From Flavobacteriales bacterium (lineage in GTDB: Bacteria; Bacteroidota; Bacteroidia; JACJYZ01): a stretch of 64,000 nt of DNA. Made by a program: the position numbers and the translations under genes. The notes beneath the pieces are model-generated. The model saw only the letters and a program-made list of their open reading frames with translations. It was not told the DNA's origin and searched no databases. The stretch spans positions 1-64,000 of the forward strand of contig JACJYZ010000004.1 of NCBI GenBank assembly GCA_020635855.1, written 5' to 3'. Shown here one piece after another: positions 24,950 to 35,300 of the stretch. Position 1 is the first letter of the stretch; each line of letters opens with the position of its first letter.

Positions 24950-25252
24950 CTAAAAAATACTTACCTGGCGAATGCAGTGGATCGGGATGATCCGACCACC
25001 TTTCAATATGATGTTTCCCTCTGTAGTGGCCCAGATTGTTGTTTCAACGCGCTTCAATCCTTCTTCCACTTCGAACAAAATCTTGACTTTTCTTCTGTAC
25101 ACATTCCCCAAAGATGTGGCAATTTCCAAGAGCTTTTTGCGGGTTGTAATTTCCTCCTTGTCGTTCAATACTTCAGATTTCTTAAACCGCATTCCACCCA
25201 AATGCTCTTTTTCCACGGTAATGGCTTGAGCAAACATTTCCTGTCCTGACAT
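24950..25252 (-). CDS. Small conserved-looking protein of unknown function
   Basis: A 100-residue cytosolic protein without signal peptide or membrane segment. It has a charged N-terminal half (HLGGMRFKKSEVLNDKEEIT, then RKKLLEIATSLGN) and a compact beta-rich C-terminal half (RRKVKILFEVEEGLKRVETT, WATTEGNIILKGGRIIPI). The composition and clean start suggest a real gene. The C-terminal part resembles small beta-barrel folds that bind nucleic acid or cofactors, but I recognise no family. It stands alone between tilS and the yhhQ hairpin. Confidence 0.7.
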   Translation of the reverse strand: MSGQEMFAQAITVEKEHLGGMRFKKSEVLNDKEEITTRKKLLEIATSLGNVYRRKVKILFEVEEGLKRVETTIWATTEGNIILKGGRIIPIHCIRQVSIF

Positions 25253-25381
25253 AGGTTTATGAATTAATAGATAAGTAATGGGAAAGAAATCTTCCCTTGG
25301 GATAGAAACGTAAGCTAGAAAATTTTGGTTTCAATGTCAAGCAAGATTTTTTCCGCCAAGACACCTTTATTTATTGACATT

Positions 25382-26719
25382 TTACAGATCCATCTTCCAG
25401 GATAGCTGCAGGACGCGCTTCGTGCCTGGTTTTACCTTAAACCGCTCGTCAACCCTGCATCCTGCAATCCAAACCACCTTATTCCCAGACAAAATCAAGG
25501 GCACCTCTTCACGGGCAGCCCGGTCCATTTTAATGTCGGTGAAGAAATCACTCAACTTTTTGCTGCCTTTGAGGCCGAGCGGACGGAAAGTGTCTCCTTT
25601 CTTCCAATACCTGACGGTCAGCACCTGACCGCACGTATCAGCATCTAGGCAGGCAATGGCCGGGTCTTTGGGCCATTTTGCAGGTGGTTTGTTCAGGATT
25701 TTACGGGTAAATATTCCCCTGTTGATGCGTAAAGTGGCTTTGCTCAGGTTCCATTTCCATGAGGGGGGGGTATCGTCTTTCTTTTTAGGGCTTCTTTTCC
25801 GGATATAGATCACACTGCTACCCACGGTCAGTCGGTGGGTACCCGAGAAAAACTCCTTCCCTGTTTTGCCTGTTTCCTGCAGGATGGATGCGGCCACATC
25901 TTCATGAAAACCATAATCCTTCAGCACTTCGGAAAGCAAAAGCTGCAAGCCGGGCTGGGGAGAAAGGCACCACCTCGGGATTTCCAGGTGTGTTCCTTTG
26001 TCTTCCAATATCTCATCCCTGAACATCACCAAGGCACTGTTCACAATCGCCTCGGCATCCGCCCACCGCGCAACATTGGCTTCCATGGTCTTTTCAAGTG
26101 ACGGATTGATTTGCCTGAGAACCGGCACCACATCCAGGCGCATGCGATTGCGGGTATACTTCCTTGATGCGTTGCTGCTATCTTCCCGGTACGAAAGTTT
26201 CTGGGATGCTGCGTAACTCCTGATTTCTTCACGGGTGGCAAACAACAACGGATGAATCCGCGCTCCCTGTTGAGGCAGCATACCACGTAAACCGGCCAAC
26301 CCGGTACCCCTGACCATATTGATGAGCACGGTTTCCACCTGGTCATCCAAATGGTGGGCCGTAGCCACGTGTGCATAGCCATTGTCTACAAGCAGCCCTT
26401 CAAACCATGCATATCTTTTCTCCCTTGCGAGCATCTGTACGGAAGCTCCGGAAGCCTGCTTTCCTTTCAGTGGGATTTCCTTGTAGTGAAACGGCACTTT
26501 GAATTTTCGTGCCAGCTGTTTCACAAAGCGGGCGTCTTCTTCCGATTCTTTTCCCCGAAGTTTGAAATTGACATGTGCCATTGCAAAAGGGATTTGAGCC
26601 CGGTGAAACAATGCTGCCATCACCACCGAATCCACACCGCCACTCACAGCCAGCAGCACGGTAGACGCTGTCTCCACCAGGTGATGTTGTTTGATGTATT
26701 GACGGAATGAACGGTACAT
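25382..26719 (-). CDS. tilS: tRNA(Ile)-lysidine synthase
   Basis: A 445-residue enzyme that converts C34 of the CAU-anticodon tRNA-Ile to lysidine so that it reads AUA. The N-terminal PP-loop ATPase has AVSGGVDSVVMAAL at about 24-37, the family strip HVNFKLRGKESEEDARF and the HHLDDQVETVLINMVRGTGL core. The C-terminal TilS substrate-binding region ends with FRPLGLKGSKKLSDFFTD. Length is normal. A run of eight C (minus strand; 25763-25770) lies in frame in the linker. It is separated from pabB by one base and certainly shares its transcript. Confidence 0.95.
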   Translation of the reverse strand: MYRSFRQYIKQHHLVETASTVLLAVSGGVDSVVMAALFHRAQIPFAMAHVNFKLRGKESEEDARFVKQLARKFKVPFHYKEIPLKGKQASGASVQMLAREKRYAWFEGLLVDNGYAHVATAHHLDDQVETVLINMVRGTGLAGLRGMLPQQGARIHPLLFATREEIRSYAASQKLSYREDSSNASRKYTRNRMRLDVVPVLRQINPSLEKTMEANVARWADAEAIVNSALVMFRDEILEDKGTHLEIPRWCLSPQPGLQLLLSEVLKDYGFHEDVAASILQETGKTGKEFFSGTHRLTVGSSVIYIRKRSPKKKDDTPPSWKWNLSKATLRINRGIFTRKILNKPPAKWPKDPAIACLDADTCGQVLTVRYWKKGDTFRPLGLKGSKKLSDFFTDIKMDRAAREEVPLILSGNKVVWIAGCRVDERFKVKPGTKRVLQLSWKMDL

Positions 26720-26720
26720 A

Positions 26721-28040
26721 TCAATTCATTGGGGAAATCGGGTTCGAGAGCTGGGACGATGTCAGCACGGAATGGGCTTTCAGCAGGCATTCACGGTACT
26801 CATCTTCCGGAACTGCCCGGCTGGTAATGGCACTGCCGGTATGGAGGGAAAGGTATTGATTTTGCCGGTTGTACAAAAGGGTACGGATCACCACATTGAA
26901 ATCGAAATCACCTTCGGGTGTCAGGTAGCCTATGGTACCGGAATAGAGTCCCCTGCTCACCTGCTCGAATGTATCAATCAGTTCCATCGAACGGATCTTC
27001 GGAGCGCCGGTCATGGACCCCATCGGGAAAGATGCCTTTACGCAATCCCAGAAGTCCACCCCCGATCTAAGTGTGGCCCTTACCGTAGAGACCATCTGGT
27101 GTACCTTTGGAAAGGTTTGGATTCCGAACAACTCCGAAACAGAAACCGATCCTTTCTCTGCTATACGCGACAGATCATTGCGAACCAAATCCACAATCAT
27201 CACATTCTCACTTTGCTCTTTCGGATTTCCCCGAAGCAGGTCGATCTGCCTCCGGTCTTCGCCTGCATCCCGCCCCCTGCCGATTGTACCTTTCATGGGT
27301 TGTGATATCAGTTCGCTTCCGCTTTTTTTCAGGTAGCGTTCCGGGCTTGCACTCAACACGAATTGTTCTCCGCAACGGAAGTAACAGGAGAAAGGACTCG
27401 GGAAATGTCTGGCCAGGTGCAAATATGCCAGATCCGGATCAAGACCGGCATCCGTCGCATAAAATTCCTGGCAGAAATTCATTTCATAGATATCGCCCCG
27501 GCGTATATGACCAAGAATCTGTTCTGCGCGTTTCTTGTACTCATTTTCCGTCATGCGCTGCCTAAAAGCCAAACCCTCGGGCCACTGAGGTTCTAACGCG
27601 TGCATGTTTTCCACCTCCTTCCATACCGATGCCGCATGCCGGGGATCATCCGGATGCATGGCCACCTCCACCTGATCACCGTTGAGACGGATCAGCACCT
27701 GAGGCACGAAAAAATAAGCCAGGGGAAAACCGGCAGGCTGAGGCTTCTGACTGACAAGATGTTCAATGTGGTTTTTCACATCATAGGAAAGAAATCCGAA
27801 CATCCAGTCGGAATGACGTCGCTGAAAGGCCCTTAACGCTTCAAGGAGATTTCCGTCGAATGCTGCGTCAGCCGTGAACGCTTCGTGCACACCGATGGCC
27901 ACCAGCAGGGATTGGGAAGAATTGGGATAACCGTTGCTGTTGAGCAGTGCGATGTTCGCATCCTGTTTACCGGCCCACGCCAGCACTTTCGGCACCAGGT
28001 GTACCGGGTCTTTGATCGGGAAGGTTTGAAAAGACCGCAT
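26721..28040 (-). CDS. pabB: Aminodeoxychorismate synthase component I (PabB)
   Basis: A 439-residue chorismate-using enzyme. The diagnostic motif is QPMKGTIGRG: the lysine in P-x-KGT is the nucleophile of aminodeoxychorismate synthase, whereas anthranilate synthase has alanine there. Other marks are EMNFCQEFYA, VMIVDLVRNDLSRIA, SFPMGSMTGAPKIRSMELID and YSGTIGYL. It makes 4-amino-4-deoxychorismate for folate with a glutamine amidotransferase (PabA) not seen here. A -7 box sits only six bases before its ATG. The next gene, tilS, follows after one base. Confidence 0.9.
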   Translation of the reverse strand: MRSFQTFPIKDPVHLVPKVLAWAGKQDANIALLNSNGYPNSSQSLLVAIGVHEAFTADAAFDGNLLEALRAFQRRHSDWMFGFLSYDVKNHIEHLVSQKPQPAGFPLAYFFVPQVLIRLNGDQVEVAMHPDDPRHAASVWKEVENMHALEPQWPEGLAFRQRMTENEYKKRAEQILGHIRRGDIYEMNFCQEFYATDAGLDPDLAYLHLARHFPSPFSCYFRCGEQFVLSASPERYLKKSGSELISQPMKGTIGRGRDAGEDRRQIDLLRGNPKEQSENVMIVDLVRNDLSRIAEKGSVSVSELFGIQTFPKVHQMVSTVRATLRSGVDFWDCVKASFPMGSMTGAPKIRSMELIDTFEQVSRGLYSGTIGYLTPEGDFDFNVVIRTLLYNRQNQYLSLHTGSAITSRAVPEDEYRECLLKAHSVLTSSQLSNPISPMN

Positions 28041-28046
28041 GAATGG

Positions 28047-28054
28047 TAAAGATA
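28047..28054 (-). promoter_or_regulatory. -7 promoter box for pabB (TATCTTTA)
   Basis: TAnnTTTG with a final A. Only six bases separate it from the ATG at 28040, so the transcript would start at or next to the start codon. Confidence 0.55.
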
Positions 28055-28064
28055 CAGACCCCGC

Positions 28065-29093
28065 TCAATTGACCAAAGTCGCAGACGGCGCGATCAGGCC
28101 TGACAATGCCCGCACCCAGTCATCGCGATCGTTCAGACTTGGCACCAGCGTAACCGATTCGCCTCCGTGTGAACGGAACAATTCATTGTATTCCGTTCCG
28201 ATTTCGTACAGCGTCTCGAGGCAATCTGCCACGAAAGCTGGTGAAAAGGCCAAGATATTTTTCACGCCCTTCTCAGCCAATTGTGCCAGTACCTCATCGG
28301 TATAAGGTTGTACCCAAGGATCTCGCCCCAGTCGCGATTGAAAGGTAACCGTATAGGATTCCTGCGGGATGCCCAACCGGCCTGCCGTTTCCCTGGCGGT
28401 ATGAAAACACGCGGCACGGTAGCACCCTTTATTCCGGTCGTTGATGGTGGCGCAGCATTGATTGTTCAACTGGCAATACCCGTTAGGATCATCCTTGAGA
28501 ATATGTCGCTGAGGGAGTCCATGGAAGCTGAAAAGAAAATGGTCATATTCATCCAGGCGGAAAGAACCGGCTGTAGCAGCCACCGCATCCAGGTAACGCT
28601 CATCCTGATAAAAACTTCGCACTTCTTTTACCCTGATGCTCAGGTCCAGGTTCTTCAAAAGGCGTTGCACTTCCTCCAGGGTGGATGTGGTGGTGGAAGA
28701 GGCGGGTTGCGGGTACAACGGTACCACAATCAGCTCTTCGGCCTCCGCCAAAAGTTTCCATTGATGAAGGGTTTCCGCGATGGACGGATGCTGGTATCGC
28801 ATGGCCCACTGCACATCGTAGGATGTACCCAAAACACGTTGTAGCTTTTTGGCCAGGTTGGCGGTATGGATAGCCAGCGGCGAACCTTCCGGGGTCCATA
28901 TTTCCTTGTAAAGTGCCGCCGACTTCGGGGCACGGAAAGGTGCGATGATTAACTGAACCAGCAGGAATCTTTTCCAATAAGGAATGTCAATGACGTACGG
29001 ATCCATGAGGAATTCCCTCAGGTATTTGCGCACGTCACCTGTCGCAGGGGAATCCGGTGTTCCCAGGTTAATGAGTAATACAGCTGTTTTCAA
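28065..29093 (-). CDS. hemH: Ferrochelatase
   Basis: A 342-residue enzyme that inserts ferrous iron into protoporphyrin IX in the last step of heme synthesis. It opens TAVLLINLGTPDSP, has YQDERYLDA and the catalytic histidine in FLFSFHGLPQRH (about 190-201), and the conserved acidic patch FSPAFVADCLETLYEI near 270. A cysteine-containing CYRAACFHTA segment lies at about 225. Length is normal for a bacterial ferrochelatase. It follows lpd after 21 bases; that association looks positional rather than functional. Confidence 0.95.
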   Translation of the reverse strand: MKTAVLLINLGTPDSPATGDVRKYLREFLMDPYVIDIPYWKRFLLVQLIIAPFRAPKSAALYKEIWTPEGSPLAIHTANLAKKLQRVLGTSYDVQWAMRYQHPSIAETLHQWKLLAEAEELIVVPLYPQPASSTTTSTLEEVQRLLKNLDLSIRVKEVRSFYQDERYLDAVAATAGSFRLDEYDHFLFSFHGLPQRHILKDDPNGYCQLNNQCCATINDRNKGCYRAACFHTARETAGRLGIPQESYTVTFQSRLGRDPWVQPYTDEVLAQLAEKGVKNILAFSPAFVADCLETLYEIGTEYNELFRSHGGESVTLVPSLNDRDDWVRALSGLIAPSATLVN

Positions 29094-29114
29094 GGGCGAC
29101 TCCTGCTGACCATG

Positions 29115-30518
29115 CTACATGTGAAGGGCACGCTTGGCTGTTGCGTCAAGGCATGCCTCCTTGAATGCTTCTGTGTACGTGGGATGTGCATGGCTCATAC
29201 GCGCCACATCTTCTGCAGATGCACGGTATTCCATGGCAACCACGGCTTCAGCGATCATATCAGCCGCACGCGGACCAATGATATGCACACCCAGGATCTC
29301 GTCTGTATTGGCATCAGCAATCACCTTCACGAAACCGTCGGTATCCATGCTGGCCCTTGCACGGCCACTGGCCTTGAACGGGAATGAACCCGTTTTGTAT
29401 TTGGTGCCCGCTTCCTTCAGTTCTTCCTCCGTGTAACCCACGGACGCCACTTCCGGCCAGGTATAAACCACACCGGGGATCAGCTTGTAATTGATATGGG
29501 GTTTCTGACCTGCCATGAGTTCAGCCACCATCACACCTTCTTCTTCGGCTTTGTGGGCCAGCATGGCGCCACGTACCACGTCACCGATGGCATAGATGCC
29601 CTTCACGTTGGTTTCGAGGTGATCGTTCACGATGATTCTTCCCCTCTCATCCGCCTTCACGCCGGCTTTATCCAATCCCAGGCCGTCGGTATAGGGTTTG
29701 CGGCCTACCGCCACCAGGCAATAATCACCATCAAATGTTTCTGTTTCCCCTTTCGGGTTTTCTGCGGTAACGGTTACTTTCTTTCCTTTTACCGAGGCAT
29801 TCTTCACTTTGTAACCCAGCTTGAATTGCATGCCGAGCCCTGTAAGTACTTTTTGTAATTCTTTCGACAGGGCCTTGTCCATCGTGGGAATGATGGCGTT
29901 CATGTATTCCAGCACGGTGACCTTGGTTCCCAGTCTTGCATAGACCGAACCCAGTTCAAGTCCGATTACGCCTCCTCCGATCAGGATCATCTCCTTCGGA
30001 AGCTCCTCTAGGTTCAAGGCTTCAGTTGAAGTGATGATGCGTTTCTTGTCGATCTCCACACCGGGAATACTGGCCGGTTTGCTGCCGGTGGCGATGATGG
30101 TTTTCTTGGTTTTAATCGTGGTGACTTTGTCCTTGCTGTCTTTAACGGCCAGGGTATTCGCATCCTGGAAAGAACCGTGCCCGTTGTACACGTCAATTTT
30201 GTTCTTTTTCATCAAGTAGGAAATACCGTCGCAATTCTGCTTCACCACATCGGCCTTGCGGGCGATCATTTGTTTGAAATCCACCTTCAGGCCCGTTACG
30301 CCGATCCCGTGTGTTTTGAAATGATGGTTGGCGTTGTGGTAGTGCTCAGAAGAATCCAGAAGTGCCTTGGAAGGAATGCAACCCACATTCAGACAGGTGC
30401 CGCCCAGGGTGGCATATTTCTCAACAATAGCGGTTTTCATGCCCAGTTGTGCGCAACGAATGGCGGCAACATATCCGCCCGGGCCCGAACCAACGACTAC
30501 AACATCATATTCATTCAT
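29115..30518 (-). CDS. lpdA: Dihydrolipoyl dehydrogenase
   Basis: A 467-residue FAD enzyme, the E3 subunit of pyruvate, 2-oxoglutarate or branched-chain dehydrogenase complexes and of the glycine cleavage system. Order: FAD fold VVVVGSGPGGYVAAIR at 6-21, redox-active disulfide in GGTCLNVGCIPSK, NAD fold ILIGGGVIGLELGSV, and the C-terminal dimer interface with the active-site pair in HAHPTYTEAF. The start at 30518 (MNEYDV) is preferred; a -7-like box at 30536-30543 lies between it and the in-frame ATG at 30587. The partner E1 and E2 genes are not in the window. Confidence 0.95.
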   Translation of the reverse strand: MNEYDVVVVGSGPGGYVAAIRCAQLGMKTAIVEKYATLGGTCLNVGCIPSKALLDSSEHYHNANHHFKTHGIGVTGLKVDFKQMIARKADVVKQNCDGISYLMKKNKIDVYNGHGSFQDANTLAVKDSKDKVTTIKTKKTIIATGSKPASIPGVEIDKKRIITSTEALNLEELPKEMILIGGGVIGLELGSVYARLGTKVTVLEYMNAIIPTMDKALSKELQKVLTGLGMQFKLGYKVKNASVKGKKVTVTAENPKGETETFDGDYCLVAVGRKPYTDGLGLDKAGVKADERGRIIVNDHLETNVKGIYAIGDVVRGAMLAHKAEEEGVMVAELMAGQKPHINYKLIPGVVYTWPEVASVGYTEEELKEAGTKYKTGSFPFKASGRARASMDTDGFVKVIADANTDEILGVHIIGPRAADMIAEAVVAMEYRASAEDVARMSHAHPTYTEAFKEACLDATAKRALHM

Positions 30519-30535
30519 GGGTGTGAAATTTTGGG

Positions 30536-30543
30536 CGAAGGTA
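30536..30543 (-). promoter_or_regulatory. -7-like promoter box for lpdA (TACCTTCG)
   Basis: One mismatch to TAnnTTTG, 17 bases upstream of the chosen start. It supports the start at 30518. Confidence 0.4.
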
Positions 30544-30605
30544 CGGAATGAAGCCCATTTGTGGTAACAATATTCCACGGCGGGCATGCCCCGAAAGTGT
30601 TGGTG

Positions 30606-32243
30606 CTATCGCGCCAGTTTCCTGTTCCTGATCCGGGTGGCGAAAGTGGCTACTACTAGGAAGACCGCCAGCCAGGATGCAAGGCGAAAGATATAGTCAC
30701 CCCAGATGGCATACACGGTTAACTTATGGTTGGCCTGAATGGTAGCCCTGATGGCAGTGGGTTCCCACCAACGGGTGGCCATGGTTTCCACGCCTTTCTG
30801 ATCAATGAAGCATGAGATACCGGTGTTCGCAGAGCGGGCAATGGACCTTCTGAATTCGATCGCCCGCAATCGTGCATAGGACATGTGCTGATGATAACCA
30901 GGCGTATTGCCCCACCATCCGTCGTTGGTCACCACAAAAATGAGGGATGCCCCTTTGCGGATGTATTCGCCCATGTAATCCCCATACACAGATTCCCAGC
31001 AAATGACGGGCGCAACAGTTTGGTTACTGTCTCTTGAGTAAAAGACACTGCGATCGGGTTGCGTACCCAGGCTACCGGTGGTGCCACCCAGGTCGAAGAT
31101 GATTTCCTGTAATGAATTAAAAAGCCGCGGAAAAGGGAGCTTTTCAACACCGAGAACCAGTTTGGATTTGTGATAAATCTGAACCTGATCTCCGCCGCCG
31201 ACCTGCATGGCCGAATTATAAAAGTCGTACCAACCATCTCCGTTTCTGGTAGGCCGGGCTGTTTCGGTGGGGCGATCCGGGCCGGGATAGTGCCGCACCG
31301 AAGATAGTCCGGTCACCAGTTTGGTCTTGGGGAAGGATGCCAGGAAAGCCCTGATCATCAGCACCGGTTGCGCCGACTCGAGCGATTCGCAATCGAGGGC
31401 CCGCGGCAGCGCCGTCTCCGGTCCAACGATGTAATCCACATTTTCATCCATCTGATCCTGGGCCAGGGAAATAAACGCATGCAACTGTTCGTCGGGTGTC
31501 ATGCCCGAGAATTTCTCCCGGTAAGGATCAATATTGGGCTGCACCACCACCACGTCTACCGGTGAATGTGGTTCTTCATAATGGTTATACATCCACAGGG
31601 AAACGATCAACGGAACCGCAAACACCACCGCCGCCAACCAGGGCCTGGGGCCTTTTTCCGACTTGTGCATGAATCGTTGCCTGAACCACCCGAATACGAG
31701 CAGATTCATCACCAACACCCACAAGCTTCCTCCTCCCACACCGGTGTACTCATACCATTGCACCCATGACGGAAGGGAAGCCCATGCGTTGCCAAGTGTT
31801 AGCCAGGGATATGAAAGTTCCCAATGAAAATGGAGGTATTCAAAGGCCAGCCAATAGATCACAAAACAGATGTAGCCCCGTTGTCGTCCAAGCCACCGCT
31901 TGCTAACATGAAACAGGGACAGGACCAGTGCCATGAAACAAGCGTTCAGAAGAATGGCGGTTCCGGCCGAGATCACTTTGGTGACCCACCCGGTTGACAC
32001 GCACCAGATCCACCAGGTGGATACCAGGTTCCACATGAACGTAGTCAGGTACGCATACAGGAAGAATCGTCGGGCCGGGAGGCCTTGTGCCCGGCGTTGC
32101 GACAGGTCTTCTTCCACAATCAGCAACGGCACGAATGCGATGAACAGGAGCCATGGCATACCACCGATACCGGGCCAGCTGATGCCTAACAGCACTCCAC
32201 TCAGGAGCGATAAGAGGACATGGTAAAAGGAGGTGCGTTGCAT
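30606..32243 (-). CDS. lnt: Apolipoprotein N-acyltransferase
   Basis: A 545-residue inner-membrane enzyme that adds the third acyl chain to lipoproteins. The N-terminal half has about six hydrophobic segments (LSLLSGVLLGISWPG at the start). The C-terminal half is a nitrilase-fold domain with the catalytic triad: glutamate in YIVGPETALPR, lysine in YHKSKLVLGVE and cysteine in VICWESVYGD. VVVQPNIDPYREKF and FVVTNDGWWG are further family marks. A one-mismatch -7 box (TATCTTGG, 32259-32266) precedes it. It follows the PorU2-like gene by 60 bases. Confidence 0.95.
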   Translation of the reverse strand: MQRTSFYHVLLSLLSGVLLGISWPGIGGMPWLLFIAFVPLLIVEEDLSQRRAQGLPARRFFLYAYLTTFMWNLVSTWWIWCVSTGWVTKVISAGTAILLNACFMALVLSLFHVSKRWLGRQRGYICFVIYWLAFEYLHFHWELSYPWLTLGNAWASLPSWVQWYEYTGVGGGSLWVLVMNLLVFGWFRQRFMHKSEKGPRPWLAAVVFAVPLIVSLWMYNHYEEPHSPVDVVVVQPNIDPYREKFSGMTPDEQLHAFISLAQDQMDENVDYIVGPETALPRALDCESLESAQPVLMIRAFLASFPKTKLVTGLSSVRHYPGPDRPTETARPTRNGDGWYDFYNSAMQVGGGDQVQIYHKSKLVLGVEKLPFPRLFNSLQEIIFDLGGTTGSLGTQPDRSVFYSRDSNQTVAPVICWESVYGDYMGEYIRKGASLIFVVTNDGWWGNTPGYHQHMSYARLRAIEFRRSIARSANTGISCFIDQKGVETMATRWWEPTAIRATIQANHKLTVYAIWGDYIFRLASWLAVFLVVATFATRIRNRKLAR

Positions 32244-32303
32244 AATTAAAAAAGCAACCCAAGATACATATATGAAATGGAAATAAAGGGAAGCAACAGC
32301 ATG

Positions 32304-35300
32304 TTAACGGAAGAGATACATCTTGCCCAGCCCGCTGTGAAAATATGCGTCTGCACCGCTTTCCCTGTGTTTGATCTCGGCACCGTTCATGCGGGTGGTA
32401 ACACGGTAAAGATATAGCCCGTTGGCCAGGCGATCCCCGAACTGGTCGGTTCCATCCCATGCGAATTTGGTGATGTTGCGTCCGATCCTGATGGGACCGA
32501 TTTCATCGGAGGTGATCTCGCGTACCACACGACCGCTGATGGTCATGATCTGAATCCGGAAATCGTCAGGAACCTGTGAGCCGGTGAGGGTGAACACAAA
32601 GCGGGTGGATGTCGTGAATGGATTCGGATAGTTCATGACCTCGGTAATCGTGGATTCATTGATTACCTCAAAACTCACCAGGTAATCGTACACACCGTTC
32701 CCGTCACCCGAATGGTTGGATGCCGCGTCGCGCGCACGGATCTGTAATTGGTAGGTTCCATCTTCCTCAAGAACCGGGTTATAGTGAATCTCAAATTTAT
32801 TCTTCGACAGGTTACCCGGTTTCCAGGTCATCGTGGCCTGTCCGTCTTCAATGAAATACACACGTTTCGATTCCACCTCATCCGGTGCTTTCAGGTATAC
32901 TTCGAAAAGGGACGTATCATTGATGGCGATGAAAGGATTCTCATCTGCCAGGGTGATGAAGATCGATGGTTGTGATGAAACGACCTCACCGTTCAGGATA
33001 TGGATACCGTCGAACGTCACATCAAGAATGGGGTTGATGCGGTCCTGTATGATATGAAAAGGCACCTGAAGCAGGTTGTTGTAGTGGTATTGCTCCAGCT
33101 GGTCATAGGTGGTACCCCCTTTCGGCACGGGATTGATTTCAGCCCACACGGTAACTTCACCCGATAAGCCCTTGGTATCAATGGCAAGCGAAACATGTAC
33201 CGTATCACCTGCCGGTAAGGCTTTGACACGAAATGCGGGAAAATCATGGCGGTTGCGTCCTTCATCCATCAACCAGTATTTCACCAGCAAGCTGTCAGGT
33301 AAATCGGCATGAGAAATATTTCCTGCGGCAAAGGCCATTTGTATTTCATCTCCTTCCTGCAATGTATCGGCAGCAACCTGATAGAAGGCGTTGGGCATGA
33401 CCGCCAATTCGGGCACTTCATCATGTATCACCTGCCACCTTTTCAACTGAACCGGTGTACGCAGGGAATCGTCTTTGGTAAAGGCCTCGAGGCGAATCAA
33501 TGGATAAACGGATGCATTCACCAACGGACCCAGCGGCACCGAATCCACCGGAATGGTATCCAGCAATACGGCCTCCGATCCATCTATACCGATACCCGTA
33601 ACTGATATTCGTACTTCATCATGCGTTTCGGCATCCAGCTTCTTTTGTCTGTAATGCATGGTACCCCATGAGGTGGTCGGACCTATCACCGTGGAATGGA
33701 TCTCGCCCTGGTACCAAAGGTTGGTGAGTGCCATGTTCAGTTCAATGGTGGAATTGGAATTCTCTCCGGCCGTATCCCTGACCGTTGATAGATCTCCCTT
33801 GCGAACAAAGAAAATGTACGGCTGCTGGTCGGTGAGGCCGGGCAACAAACCGGCGCCCATGTTCACCAAAACGTTCTTCTGGGCAGAAGTCCATTTCGAA
33901 TAGTTCCCACCGAATACCGAGTAAACAAGCACATAGTAGCCATCAGGTACTTTCTGCAACATGGACACCATCGAATCAAGTTGTTGTGAATCGGCTGAAC
34001 GGAAAATAAAGAAGTATTCCGCACGGTTCCTGCCAGGGCAGCATCCCACACAGTTGACATTGCCGAACTGGGTGTATTCTTTGGTATTCCAGGGTTGCAG
34101 CGACAAGGGATCAATCACCGCCACATGTATGGAAGGGGTGGCTGTACAGGCACCATAATCCTGCACAGCTCCGTTGATGGTATATTCATTCGGCCAGGGA
34201 GAACCGTTGGCAGCACCTTTTGTTTTACACTGCAACGAGGCTGCATTCGTCACATACGCCCAGTCACGGTTGCTTTCACGGTAATCAACCAGGGAATAAT
34301 CATCATCCCTGAACTGGAAATAATGCGCCTGCCCCCAACCGTATTTACCGGGAATGTACTGGAATGAACTTTGCCTCCAGTTGTATCCTCCGTTTACCGA
34401 TGAGTCCGGACTCACACGCCAGTAATAAACCATGCTGTCCTGGGCAATCAATGGCGGCGTCCATTCCAGCACACCACCCGAACCCTGCATGGATTGGGAC
34501 ACCAGCATGGGGCTGTTGAATGCGTCTGTGGTATCCAATTCAAACACATAGGTGGTGATATCAGCCAACGGATCCGACGTACTTGCCTTCAGCACGGGCT
34601 GGTTATCGGGAATGATGGCAAACCGCGGAGGATATACGGGCAGGATATCCGAAGACTTGATGAGGAATTCCACGGAAACATAGTTGTTATTTTCTTTAAG
34701 CTCATCCACCTGGTTCAGGTCATCCACACTTACCTGCAGGCGGTTGATGCCTACCCCATCGGTCAGATCCACCGGCATCCTGAACACCAGGGTGTCTTTG
34801 TAGAGCGGAGCGGGAACCTGCTGGGTGTATACATGCCCGAGTCTGCCGTCAGGCAGATAACGTTCCACTTCAACCAGAATCGTATCGTGAATCGCCTTGC
34901 CGATGTTCCGCATTACGAGGTTCACATCAAAACTATCCACCTCATTGGTGATGTCTTCCGGTGAAAAATAGACATCAGACGTACTGATCACGTAGTCGGG
35001 TTTCGATTGGGCATTGATGATAATAGCAGGGTCTCCGTGAAGGGTCATTTCAAGCACTGTGGCCTTGGTGGGCCAAAGTTTGCTTTGCATGTCGCGAATG
35101 GAGTGCTGAAGGATATTCCCGATGGGTTTTCCGTAATCCTCTCCGGAAAAATGTTTAAAAAACGACTTCGAATAATCGTGGGTATAGAATTCTATTCCCA
35201 AGCCTACCTGTGCAATGCATGCAATGGCACCTCCTTCCGGCGTGAGCACCCATTGTTCGGTAATACTTCCTGAATAAGCCAGGTGAAGATTACCGGAAAA

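Noticed and set aside
26721..28040. Reading the gene as anthranilate synthase component I (trpE)
   Set aside because: The lysine in QPMKGT is the PabB nucleophile; TrpE carries alanine there, and no other trp genes are adjacent.
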